Numbered from the stretch's first letter, positions 1 through 6,257 are shown. The stretch is DNA of 9,545 nucleotides from an uncultured Ancrocorticia sp. (GCA_905373325.1 CAJPTB010000045.1:1-9545), one strand, 5' to 3'. The notes: generated by a model not told the origin, from the letters alone. A program made the numbers and translations.

Positions 1-31
1 CTGCGGACATGGGCGTCATTATTAGTGCTTC

Positions 32-574
32 TCAAACGCCGCACTCCCTGGAAATAATTTTGCTGGAAGCACGGCCATAAGATTTCTGCGCCCCCGGAGC
101 ATAGATTTCTCCGAGCGTGTACCATTTAGTGTCTTCTTTGCCGTTGCACTTGTAGCGAGCCACCGCAGCTTTGCCACGGCCACCGCCAGGCCAAACACTT
201 TTGCGACGAGAAGACGCCATCGTGGAATAGGAAAACCATGATGTCTGAGCTCTAAGGGTTGCTTTTACTTGTAGCTTCCTAGATGTGCCGCTGAGGAGTT
301 TCCACGTGACGTGGCCAGACACGTCACCCCCGGATAGATGCGCGTCGTGCGCTTCAACCAGACCAATGAACACCTCCTGCGGTCTGTTTGCCGACTCTGC
401 ACCGCCTCTCACCGTTGCATCAGACGTATCCGTTTTCGCGGGATCGTCAGAAGGGCGGGCGGCGGCGGAAACAGCGCCGGAAGGAGAAACCCGGTCCGAG
501 GCAGAGGCGGTTTGCGGGGCAAGCATGCCCGAAATCGTCAATGCGGCTATTAGCGCAAACTTTGTGGTTTTCAT
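32..574 (-). CDS. Small exported protein of unknown function
   Basis: This gene encodes a 180-residue protein. The start is the ATG at 574: GGAGG lies 8 bases before it, and the next 25 residues form a classic Sec signal peptide (MKTT, then a hydrophobic core, then cleavage after A23-S24-A25). An in-frame ATG further upstream (613) would put 13 extra residues before the signal peptide and is unlikely. The mature protein has a low-complexity Ser/Ala/Asp-rich stretch (about 26-65) and then a more ordered C-terminal half rich in Trp, Tyr and Lys. Two cysteines (C143 and C178) could form a disulfide outside the cell. There are no membrane segments after the signal peptide. The gene is preceded by its own AT-rich promoter region and seems monocistronic. 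Its base composition looks lower in GC than the dehydrogenase unit beside it. I do not recognise the family; export is well supported, function unknown. Confidence 0.8.
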   Translation of the reverse strand: MKTTKFALIAALTISGMLAPQTASASDRVSPSGAVSAAARPSDDPAKTDTSDATVRGGAESANRPQEVFIGLVEAHDAHLSGGDVSGHVTWKLLSGTSRKLQVKATLRAQTSWFSYSTMASSRRKSVWPGGGRGKAAVARYKCNGKEDTKWYTLGEIYAPGAQKSYGRASSKIISRECGV

Positions 575-650
575 GAGTTTTACCTCCGAAATGATGCAAG
601 CCACCATTGTCAAGTTAAATGTGTGGCTTTATGAATGTGCTTATAATTTT

Positions 651-680
651 ATATTACCTAGGACACATCGAATGGGGCAA
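651..680 (-). promoter_or_regulatory. Probable promoter of the exported-protein gene
   Basis: On the minus strand TTGCCC (675-680) is followed after 18 bases by TAATAT (651-656), inside the AT-rich 600-720 stretch. This would start transcription near 643, giving a leader of about 70 bases before the ATG at 574. The interval 575-768 shows no gene and no convincing terminator for the converging-end membrane protein gene. Confidence 0.45.
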
Positions 681-768
681 GGGTTTCTCATTTGTTCTTT
701 AGTAATTTGTACTAGTTTTCCGTCGGCTGTTCCTTAGCCCTCCCCGGTCGGCGTCGTTCGCGTCCTCC

Positions 769-1173
769 TCAGGCGGCGTTGCCCGCGTCTTCGCCGGCCT
801 CCTCGTTGAGCCGCTCGCGATCGAAGAGCAAATCGGCGAAGCTCGAGGCACGCACAATCAGAACGACGCCGATCAACGCGGAAAGCATCCCCGCAAGCCA
901 GGCGAGCCCCGCCGGGGCAAGGGCGGTGAAAATGAGGCCGAGGCCGGAGGCGACGCGCCTGCGCCGCATCGCTCCGCACACCGCGAGCCCCAGCCCCGCG
1001 CAGGCGATCGCCGTAAAGGCATTCGTCGCGCCGTCCTGTCCGACGCGTTCCCCGCCGTGGAACACAGCGTAAACGCCGCAAGCGGCGGCAAAGCCTCCCA
1101 CGGCGAGGCCCACCCCGAGGAGCAGAACGTCGATTCGGTTTAGTGGCGCGGGAGCCGGCTGCTTCACGGCCAC
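769..1173 (-). CDS. Small multi-pass membrane protein, unknown function
   Basis: The 134-residue product is strongly hydrophobic, with likely membrane segments at about 14-38, 48-68 and 76-108 (the last long enough to be two passes). A basic RRRR cluster at 70-73 suggests a cytoplasmic loop, and the C-terminus is short and acidic. The chosen start is the GTG at 1173, with AAGG 7 bases upstream. A second GTG two codons later (1167) would give the classic GTGA four-base overlap with the dehydrogenase stop and is the main alternative. With the chosen start the gene overlaps the end of the dehydrogenase gene by 10 bases, so the two are almost certainly co-transcribed and translationally coupled. 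I do not recognise the family, and nothing in the protein shows a catalytic motif. A role tied to the dehydrogenase is only inferred from the overlap. Confidence 0.75.
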   Translation of the reverse strand: MAVKQPAPAPLNRIDVLLLGVGLAVGGFAAACGVYAVFHGGERVGQDGATNAFTAIACAGLGLAVCGAMRRRRVASGLGLIFTALAPAGLAWLAGMLSALIGVVLIVRASSFADLLFDRERLNEEAGEDAGNAA

Positions 1174-2177
1174 AAAAGCACCTTCGTGGCCCGGCGCTCG
1201 TCCATGGCCGCATAGGCTTCGGCGACGTCGGCGAGCGGAAGCTGCAGGTCGAAAACCCTGCCCGGATTAATTTTGCGGTCCACCACCAGCTGGACGAGCT
1301 GATCCAGGTAGCGGCGAACGGGCGCGATCCCGCCCCACACTCCGACGTTGCGGAAGAAAAGTCCGTCGTCTTTCAGGCCGCCGTGGGGCACCCCGACCAC
1401 GCCGATCATCCCGCCGGGGCGCACGCAAAGCGCCGCTTGGTCGCGCGCGCTCGCGGTTCCGACCGCTTCGACGACGCCGTCGGCGCCGATCCCCTCAGTC
1501 AGCTCCCGCACTCGCGCAGCCCCCTCCTCGCCGCGCTCGGAGACGATGACGTCCGCTCCGAACTCGCGGGCGATCTCCTGCCTGTCGGCGTGGCGGCTCA
1601 TGGCAATCACCTGCTCAGACCCCAATTGCTTGGCCGCAAGCACCGCGCACAGCCCCACTGCGCCGTCGCCGACGACGGCAATGCTCGTGCCCGGCCCCGC
1701 GAGCGCCGAAACCGCGCCGTGCCACCCCGTGCACGCCACGTCTGAAAGCGTCAGAAGGCTGGGGACGAGGTCGCGGCCGACCTCCCCGGGAACCGCAACG
1801 AGGGTGCCGTCGGCGTTGGGCACGCGGATCTTTTCTGCCTGACAGCCGTCGTAGCCCGTTCCGTTCTGACAGTTTGCGTGGGCGCCCTTGCGGCAGACGG
1901 GGCACGTGTTGTCGCTCGTCCTGAATCCGCCGACGACGAACTCGCCCGGCTTGACGCCCCTCACCGCGTCGCCGACCTCCTCGACCACCCCGACGTACTC
2001 GTGGCCGATCGGCGTCGGCTCAGGCACTTCGTTGATTCCGCGATAACGCCACAGATCCGAGCCGCACACGCATGTGGCGACGGTGCGGACCACGGCGTCG
2101 GAAGGCTCGAGGATGCGGGGATCCTCTCGCTCCTCGAATCGAACGTCGCCCTTGCCGTAGATGACTGCTCCGCGCAT
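1164..2177 (-). CDS. Zinc-dependent alcohol dehydrogenase (medium-chain dehydrogenase/reductase)
   Basis: The 337-residue protein has the full medium-chain dehydrogenase layout: a GroES-like catalytic domain (about 1-150) and a Rossmann domain (about 150-290). The catalytic zinc ligands are visible as C38 in CVCGSD, H59-E60 in GHEYVG and probably D146 in LSDVACTG. The structural zinc lobe reads D89-x2-C92-x2-C95-x7-C103, with Asp in place of the usual first Cys. The coenzyme loop is G170-D-G-A-V-G175, and the S194-R195-H196 that follows at the end of the second strand fits an NADP(H) preference, as in other members with Ser-Arg there. Substrate cannot be told from sequence; family members oxidise alcohols or reduce aldehydes in the cytoplasm. 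The ATG at 2177 has GGGAG about 5 bases upstream. It overlaps the small membrane protein gene downstream and is divergent from a TetR regulator, its likely controller. Confidence 0.95.
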   Translation of the reverse strand: MRGAVIYGKGDVRFEEREDPRILEPSDAVVRTVATCVCGSDLWRYRGINEVPEPTPIGHEYVGVVEEVGDAVRGVKPGEFVVGGFRTSDNTCPVCRKGAHANCQNGTGYDGCQAEKIRVPNADGTLVAVPGEVGRDLVPSLLTLSDVACTGWHGAVSALAGPGTSIAVVGDGAVGLCAVLAAKQLGSEQVIAMSRHADRQEIAREFGADVIVSERGEEGAARVRELTEGIGADGVVEAVGTASARDQAALCVRPGGMIGVVGVPHGGLKDDGLFFRNVGVWGGIAPVRRYLDQLVQLVVDRKINPGRVFDLQLPLADVAEAYAAMDERRATKVLLWP

Positions 2178-2222
2178 TGCTCTCCCTTTTCTTGGGTGTC
2201 CATAAGGCGTCCGTCCGAGTTC

Positions 2223-2234
2223 GGCGGACCCGCC
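2223..2234. promoter_or_regulatory. Short palindrome upstream of the dehydrogenase gene
   Basis: GGCGG-AC-CCGCC is a perfect 5-bp inverted repeat about 46 bases before the dehydrogenase start codon. It sits where an operator for the divergent gene could lie, but GC-rich palindromes of this length are common by chance in this genome, so support is weak. Confidence 0.25.
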
Positions 2235-2329
2235 CGTTCAGGCTACCCGCTCCCGTCCCCGAGCGAAAGGGAAAATCTACAGCGATGCGTTGCGGCGGTA
2301 CGGCAGGCGCGTTCCAACGGTTTCGTCGC

Positions 2330-2342
2330 CTTGGAATCCAAG
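2330..2342. promoter_or_regulatory. Candidate TetR operator before the regulator gene
   Basis: CTTGGA-A-TCCAAG is a perfect palindrome with 6-bp arms, ending 8 bases before the AGGAG of the regulator gene. A further half-site, TTCCAA at 2312-2317, pairs with TTGGAA at 2331-2336 across 13 bases, so three related half-sites cluster within 31 bases. TetR-family proteins bind short palindromes in their own divergent promoter regions, and the position here would let bound protein block transcription of its own gene. Binding is inferred, not shown. Confidence 0.5.
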
Positions 2343-2361
2343 CCTTACCAAGGAGAACCAT

Positions 2362-3351
2362 GTGAATTCCACGGGAACTGAAAACTTCGATCTCTGCAAG
2401 AATGGTCCTATGAGGATGACGCCCAACGCAGCGCCACAACGAACCGAACCTCTCACGCAGCATCGGAAAATGAAGGCCACGGACGCCGCCGGCGCCCGCA
2501 TGCTCGACTGCGCCTTGGCCCAAATCCACGAACGCGGCCTCGCGGTGACGATCGACCGGATCAGTTTTGAGGACATCATCAAGGAGGCGGGGGTCAGCCG
2601 CGCCACCGCCTACCGCAAATGGCCGTCCCGCCAGGCTTTCTTGGCCGACGTCGTCTCGGCAGCGGTGCAGCGCGTGGAGTTCACGACGGACGGGCTCGAG
2701 GACATACGCCTCCTCCGCCCGCTCCTGGACTCCGGAATCGAAACATGGGAGGACCCGCAGCAGCGCCGCAACGCCACGGTGACCGGCTTGAGGATGGTGA
2801 CCCAGGCCGACTTCGAACGCATACTCGCCTCCCCCGGAACGGACCTCTATTACGGTCTGACGGCCACCTGCCGCGGTTTGCGCGACGACGCAGTGCGAGA
2901 GAACGCGCAGAACGCCCTCCGGTCGGCGGCCGTCGCACTCGTCAGCCGTCGCGCGAACGTCTTCAGGGGCCTGCCGAGCATGCTCGGCTACAGGCTCATT
3001 CCGGGCATCGACCCCGACGGAGGCTTCGAGCTCCTCGCCGAGGCCTCGGGGGCGATGGGCTACGGGCTTGCCATAGCCGCTTTCAACGACCCCGACTTCG
3101 CCACGCGCACCTTCCGCGTCGCCGCCTGGGGCTCCACCGCCGTCGAAGAATGGACGCACCCCGCGTACCACCTGGTGGGCCTGATCTTTTCCTACTTCGA
3201 GCCCGACCCCGACGTCGTGTGGAATTCCGAGCGCATCGCGCACCTGTCCGCGATTCTCGACGAGCTCGGTTCCGTTGCCGAGAACGGGGCGCGTGACGGC
3301 GCGGAGAGCGAAACGCACATCGACGTCGAAGGGGCCGGGGACGGCGCTTAG
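2362..3351 (+). CDS. TetR/AcrR-family transcriptional regulator, long form
   Basis: The predicted product has 329 residues. I chose the GTG at 2362 because AGGAG lies 6-7 bases upstream; the longer reading from 2290 has no ribosome site, and internal ATGs at 2410 and 2470 have poor ones. The DNA-binding domain is at about 44-100, with helix-turn-helix residues FEDIIKEAGVSRATAYRKW (69-87), a clear TetR signature, preceded by a helix (ALAQIHERGL). The ligand-binding part is about 230 residues, well above the 130-150 usual in the family, and is rich in helical segments; the last 25 residues are acidic and probably disordered. The gene is divergent from the alcohol dehydrogenase across 184 bases containing a good palindrome, so it probably represses itself and the dehydrogenase unit. 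Inducer is unknown. The stop codon lies inside a 21-bp tandem repeat that also places further in-frame TAG codons downstream. Confidence 0.9.
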   Translation: MNSTGTENFDLCKNGPMRMTPNAAPQRTEPLTQHRKMKATDAAGARMLDCALAQIHERGLAVTIDRISFEDIIKEAGVSRATAYRKWPSRQAFLADVVSAAVQRVEFTTDGLEDIRLLRPLLDSGIETWEDPQQRRNATVTGLRMVTQADFERILASPGTDLYYGLTATCRGLRDDAVRENAQNALRSAAVALVSRRANVFRGLPSMLGYRLIPGIDPDGGFELLAEASGAMGYGLAIAAFNDPDFATRTFRVAAWGSTAVEEWTHPAYHLVGLIFSYFEPDPDVVWNSERIAHLSAILDELGSVAENGARDGAESETHIDVEGAGDGA

Positions 3352-3399
3352 GACGACGGGGACAGCGTTTAGGACGACGAGGACAGCGTTTAGAACGAC
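3337..3399 (+). repeat. Three 21-bp tandem repeats across the tetR stop codon
   Basis: Units at 3337-3357, 3358-3378 and 3379-3399 share the pattern GGGGACAGCGTTTAGGACGA with few differences. The first contains the tetR stop, and since 21 is a multiple of three each later unit carries another in-frame TAG (3370-3372 and 3391-3393). This looks like local tandem duplication. No function is evident. Confidence 0.85.
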
Positions 3400-3475
3400 G
3401 CCGGGAGGGCGTGCCAGCACAACGCCGAAAACCCAGTGCCGACGGCCAACGCCGCAACGCGCAGTCGCTACACCT

Positions 3476-3617
3476 CCGCACGGGCAGGCGATAGGACTCC
3501 GGCAAAGACTCAAATGGCTCACCAAGACGCCGCGCCCCGCACGGGCAGGCGATAGCCCCTCGACCGGTCCCGCCTCGCCCAGCGCAACAACACTCCCGCA
3601 CGGGCAAAGGCAATCGG
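3476..3617. repeat. Short direct repeats spaced about 60 bp
   Basis: CCGCACGGGCAGGCGATAG occurs exactly at 3476-3494 and 3537-3555, and a decayed copy starts at 3596 (CCGCACGGGCA, then AAGGCAATCGG). Start-to-start spacing is 61 and 59 bases. Weaker echoes (CGCGCA followed by a GGCGA-like run) may continue near 3655. Each copy contains the mini-inverted repeat CCG-CA-CGG. The intervening sequences are unlike one another. This could be a decayed CRISPR-like remnant, a regulatory repeat or old tandem duplication; no cas genes are in the window. Confidence 0.6.
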
Positions 3618-3961
3618 CGGACAAGAACTTCAGTCGGACGAGGTTCGCGACGCTCGCGCATACGCCGAGGCGACCACAGGCAGCCGGTGCGACGCCATCC
3701 AGACGGGCTTCCATGCGCAGAGGGTCTGGCTCTGCCTTTTCAAAATCGAGGCCTCCCGAAGCCTCTACCCACGGAAGCGGGCGGGTTTCGAGCGACCGGC
3801 AACGTCCGGGGATCTCGCGACACGCGGGCGGAGGATCGACCTCGCACAAGCAATTTCCGGGAATTTTTCCCTAGCTTTACCTACTTTATTGTCAAACTAG
3901 CATGAATGTTCGCTTTTTAGAACTAGGCAACCGGCCCTCTCATTAGTATTCTGCATTCAGG

Positions 3962-3978
3962 GGAGGAAACCGTCCTCC
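3962..3978 (+). promoter_or_regulatory. Hairpin GGAGGA/TCCTCC upstream of the first operon
   Basis: GGAGGA-AACCG-TCCTCC is a perfect 6-bp stem with a 5-base loop, 14 bases before the -35 box of the operon promoter. As DNA it could be an operator. As RNA from an upstream start it would pair a Shine-Dalgarno-like sequence with its complement. Either role is unproven. Confidence 0.35.
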
Positions 3979-3991
3979 TTTCACAACAGCA

Positions 3992-4020
3992 TTGCGACCG
4001 TTAGACAAAACTTGTATACA
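3992..4020 (+). promoter_or_regulatory. Promoter of the first small/large protein operon
   Basis: TTGCGA (3992-3997) and TATACA (4015-4020) are separated by 17 bases, a good sigma-70-type arrangement. Transcription would start around 4027, directly before the AAGGAGG ribosome site at 4029-4035, giving a leader of under 20 bases. Confidence 0.6.
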
Positions 4021-4043
4021 CAACCACCAAGGAGGGTTGCCAC

Positions 4044-4571
4044 GTGGCAGTGTTTCGATTGGACAAGGATCAGTTCAGGCGACAAGTCGCCGAACTGGTA
4101 AAGGCGGGCGATAAATACGAGGACGCGCAGAACGAGCTCAGCTTTGCCGTAGGCCAAAGCTGCAAGGACCTTCAAAGCAACGGAGTTTGCGCGCCCTCCG
4201 GCGACGACGACCGGTGGTCGAACCTGGACGAGCTCCGGCATCTCCGCACGCCGGTCCACACGTCCCTGGTGGCCGTGGACAAAGAGCTGAAGCACGTCTC
4301 CGAGCAGCAACACAAGGTGATCGCGGATTTGAGGGCCTCGCTGAGCTTATTCGAGTTTCGGGACGACGCCGAACGCAACGAGTTCGTCAAGATCTTGGAC
4401 AAACTCGATCGGAAATTCACCTATGTGTCCCCCGAAGGAATGAACCTCATAGGCAATTTCCTTTCCAAAACCCCGGGTTTCGATTCGCTTATAGACGGCA
4501 TACACAGCTCCAGCTCAGCGCAAGGGCCGAAAGGTTCAGGGCAAGGGCAGAAAAGTGCAGGAGGCAAATGA
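4044..4571 (+). CDS. Small helical partner protein, first copy (175 aa)
   Basis: The GTG at 4044 is fixed by AAGGAGG 8 bases upstream and by the matching start of its paralogue at 7566. The protein has no signal peptide and no membrane segment. It reads as amphipathic helices at about 6-40, 60-102 and 105-125, followed by the conserved K-F-T-Y-V-S-P-E-G-M (124-133). In the first 40 residues 26 are identical to the 137-residue paralogue. Unlike that paralogue it carries two cysteines (C40, C49) in the loop after helix 1 and a 35-residue Gly/Ser/Gln/Lys-rich tail (GPKGSGQGQKS). The stop codon shares its last base with the ATG of the next gene, so the two are translationally coupled. I do not recognise the family. 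Size, helical makeup, a Y-x3-E motif (Y127-E131) and position before a large helical protein resemble type VII secretion pairs, but W-x-G is missing; that link is an inference. Confidence 0.85.
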   Translation: MAVFRLDKDQFRRQVAELVKAGDKYEDAQNELSFAVGQSCKDLQSNGVCAPSGDDDRWSNLDELRHLRTPVHTSLVAVDKELKHVSEQQHKVIADLRASLSLFEFRDDAERNEFVKILDKLDRKFTYVSPEGMNLIGNFLSKTPGFDSLIDGIHSSSSAQGPKGSGQGQKSAGGK

Positions 4572-6235
4572 TGACCACCCCTCACGCCGACCACCTTAAC
4601 AGCATCAAAACCTGGAGAACGGACCCGATCGAGCAGGCAAACAAACACCTGGAAAAAGTCAGCTCCAATCTCGCCGACATCGCCACGATCAACCGGCGAG
4701 TGGCAGCCGACCTCGGCCTCGAAGGGACGACTGCCCATTCAGCATCCTCTCGCCTGGACAAGCTCGCCACCCGCTTGCTGGACGGCTCTCAGAAGGTGAA
4801 ACAGCTTGCCGAAGTGCAGCACAAAGCCCTCGGCTTGGGAAAGAAGGCACAAGACGACAACGAGGAGATCCAAAAGAATCTCAAAGAGGTAAATTCAACA
4901 CTCAAGACAGGGCAGGAACTTACAAGCAAGACACCCGTAGTTGACCCTAGTCTGGTCAAAGAGGCTCAGGCCGAGCGCGATTCCGCCCATGCAGAGGTCG
5001 ATCGCCAAGCCAAGAATGTGCTGCGCGTTCTGCGCGAAAGCACAGAGGCGTTGGCTCGCGACTTCCCTTTTCAGGACAACGAGCCCGCATCAAGGCACGC
5101 CTCGGCTCCGGCGGACGCAGCCGGTAAGGGCAACGGCGGCGCCAACGGCAGCGCGAACAGTTCAGACATCGGCCCCGCAAGCGGCGCCCAGGCGGGCCCC
5201 ACCCGATCGGCCACAGCCTGGCACAACCCGGAAAGCGCCCCTTCGATTGGCGGCTCGGGCAGTTACACGAGCGGGCATCTCAGCCCAAACGGCATGCCGT
5301 CAGACGGGCCGGCTTTGCAGGCCTCGCACTACGCGCCTTCACAGTTGGGAGGGTTTGGCCCCTCAAATTCAACGCATTTGCCCGCGCATCCTTCCGCGGT
5401 TTTCAATCCATTGGCCGCCGCCGCAAGCATTGGCGGCGGAACCGCGGTAGCCGGATACAGGGCCTATCAGGCCGTGCGGGCCGCTCGCGCCGCACAGACG
5501 TCCTCTCCCCAATCGTCACCCTCCTCGATGCGGTCCGGAGCGACGGTTCGATCGACGCCGCCCTCGTCGGCGAGCATCGTGCGAGGTGCAACCACGGCAG
5601 TCCGGTCCACAACTCCGTCTGCCGGAGCGCGCGGAGCGACGCCGCGTGGCGGCGCTTCTGGGGTTGCTCGGCCGATTTCTTCCTCTGCCTCAACGCGATC
5701 GGGTGGCATCCTTCGGGGAGCGACGACGGCGAACCGGGCTTCGGCGCCCTCGCCGTCGGCTCGAGGCAACGGAATCGTGCGGGGCGCAACCACGGCGGTC
5801 CGCAAACCTGCCTCGTCCTCGTCCGCGGGAGAGGCCGGCAAGGTCCCCGGCGCCCGGAGCCAAACCTCCGCAACGCGCGAAGCGGCTTCTACACGCGGAG
5901 CCGGAGCAGCAAGCCGGACGAGCAGCCCGGCCCCAAGGACCGCCGCAGGCCGCTCGGCGGCGACAGGCGGCAAAGCGGCAACTTCTTCGGAACAGGGCGG
6001 GACTGCCTCCAGACGCACTTCCGTCGGCCGTGCGGCAAATCGCGCGAACACTGCCTCCCGTGGCGAAACCTCGCGGGCCTTGTCGAGTCTGACGGGCCGA
6101 AGCCAAGGCCGCAAGAAGAACGAGCGCAGGCCCCGCGGCGACGACTCAGCCTCGTCCACGCAGGTCCGCCTGTATGAAGACGACAGAACGATCACCTTCC
6201 TGGAAGCTGGCCGTCGCGAAAACAACCGCGATTAG
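4571..6235 (+). CDS. Large protein with helical N-terminus and Arg/Ser/Thr repeat tail, first copy
   Basis: This 554-residue protein starts at ATG 4571, with AGGAGG 6 bases before it and the start of the paralogue (MATPNADRL against MTTPHADHL) agreeing; the ATG one codon earlier (4568) is possible. Layout: helical, coiled-coil-like domain 1-165 with W15 and N-R-R-V-A-A-D-L-G-L-E-G (41-52); Gly/Ser/Asn-rich linker 166-270 holding RSATAW (212-217) and LQASHYAPSQ (249-258); a small-residue hydrophobic segment AVFNPLA...IGGGTAVAGY (276-296) then YQAVRAARAA; a basic disordered tail 311-510 with three I-x-R-G-A-T-T-A-x-R motifs; and a distinct end around VRLYEDDRTITFLEAG. There is no signal peptide and no enzyme motif. 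The L-E-G-x-x-A turn between helices resembles a W-x-G turn with the Trp replaced. Role unknown; a leaderless secreted or envelope-associated effector paired with the small protein is plausible. Confidence 0.85.
   Translation: MTTPHADHLNSIKTWRTDPIEQANKHLEKVSSNLADIATINRRVAADLGLEGTTAHSASSRLDKLATRLLDGSQKVKQLAEVQHKALGLGKKAQDDNEEIQKNLKEVNSTLKTGQELTSKTPVVDPSLVKEAQAERDSAHAEVDRQAKNVLRVLRESTEALARDFPFQDNEPASRHASAPADAAGKGNGGANGSANSSDIGPASGAQAGPTRSATAWHNPESAPSIGGSGSYTSGHLSPNGMPSDGPALQASHYAPSQLGGFGPSNSTHLPAHPSAVFNPLAAAASIGGGTAVAGYRAYQAVRAARAAQTSSPQSSPSSMRSGATVRSTPPSSASIVRGATTAVRSTTPSAGARGATPRGGASGVARPISSSASTRSGGILRGATTANRASAPSPSARGNGIVRGATTAVRKPASSSSAGEAGKVPGARSQTSATREAASTRGAGAASRTSSPAPRTAAGRSAATGGKAATSSEQGGTASRRTSVGRAANRANTASRGETSRALSSLTGRSQGRKKNERRPRGDDSASSTQVRLYEDDRTITFLEAGRRENNRD
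5576..5803 (+). repeat. Three GATTA decamer motifs in the first large protein
   Basis: The motif I-x-R-G-A-T-T-A-x-R is encoded at 5576-5605, 5708-5737 and 5774-5803 (residues 336, 380 and 402). Spacings are 44 and 22 residues, as if four 22-residue units existed and the second had decayed (GVARP near 364). A weaker copy, MRSGATVRSTP, precedes them. Confidence 0.8.
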
Positions 6236-6257
6236 CTCCCACACAGGTGGAAACTTG

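Larger units (their letters stand above)
3352..4043. other. 692-bp region without a convincing gene
   Basis: Open frames exist here on both strands, but they are low-complexity Arg/Pro/Thr or Arg/Cys-rich readings without ribosome sites and continue antisense through tetR. The first half is GC-rich and repetitive (21-bp tandem units, then short repeats about 60 bp apart). From about 3850 the sequence becomes AT-rich and has the look of promoter DNA: a palindrome GGGAA-TTT-TTCCC (3859-3871), a hairpin (3962-3978) and a promoter just before the operon at 4044. No clear U-tailed terminator for tetR is visible. Confidence 0.6.

Noticed and set aside
608..613. TTGACA on the minus strand before the exported-protein gene
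   Set aside because: It is a perfect -35 box, but no acceptable -10 box lies 16-18 bases downstream, where the ribosome site is found instead.
731..768. A possible terminator after the membrane protein gene
   Set aside because: The only stem (GGCT/AGCC) is four base pairs without a U-tract, too weak to call.
734..1213. A 159-codon Arg-rich frame on the minus strand
   Set aside because: It is an out-of-frame shadow of the membrane protein gene and the end of the dehydrogenase; the hydrophobic, coupled frame is the real one.
2360..2365. ATGTGA start-stop overlapping the GTG of tetR
   Set aside because: It would be a minimal frame of one codon. It most likely arises by chance from CATGTGA around the GTG start.
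2020..3849. A 609-codon open frame on the minus strand
   Set aside because: It runs antisense through tetR and the start of the dehydrogenase, has no ribosome site and gives Val/Arg/Gly/Cys-rich sequence without a family. Long shadows like this are normal in high-GC DNA.
3275..3874. A 199-codon plus-strand open frame after tetR
   Set aside because: The product is Thr/Arg/Pro/Ser-rich low complexity, it overlaps tetR in another frame, it has no ribosome site and it crosses both repeat sets.
5467..6225. A 252-codon minus-strand frame opposite the repeat tail, and a similar one at 8959-9501
   Set aside because: Both mirror the repetitive Ala/Arg/Thr codons of the large proteins and give Ala/Val/Pro/Arg repeats. 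They lack starts with ribosome sites. Their presence in both copies follows from paralogy.
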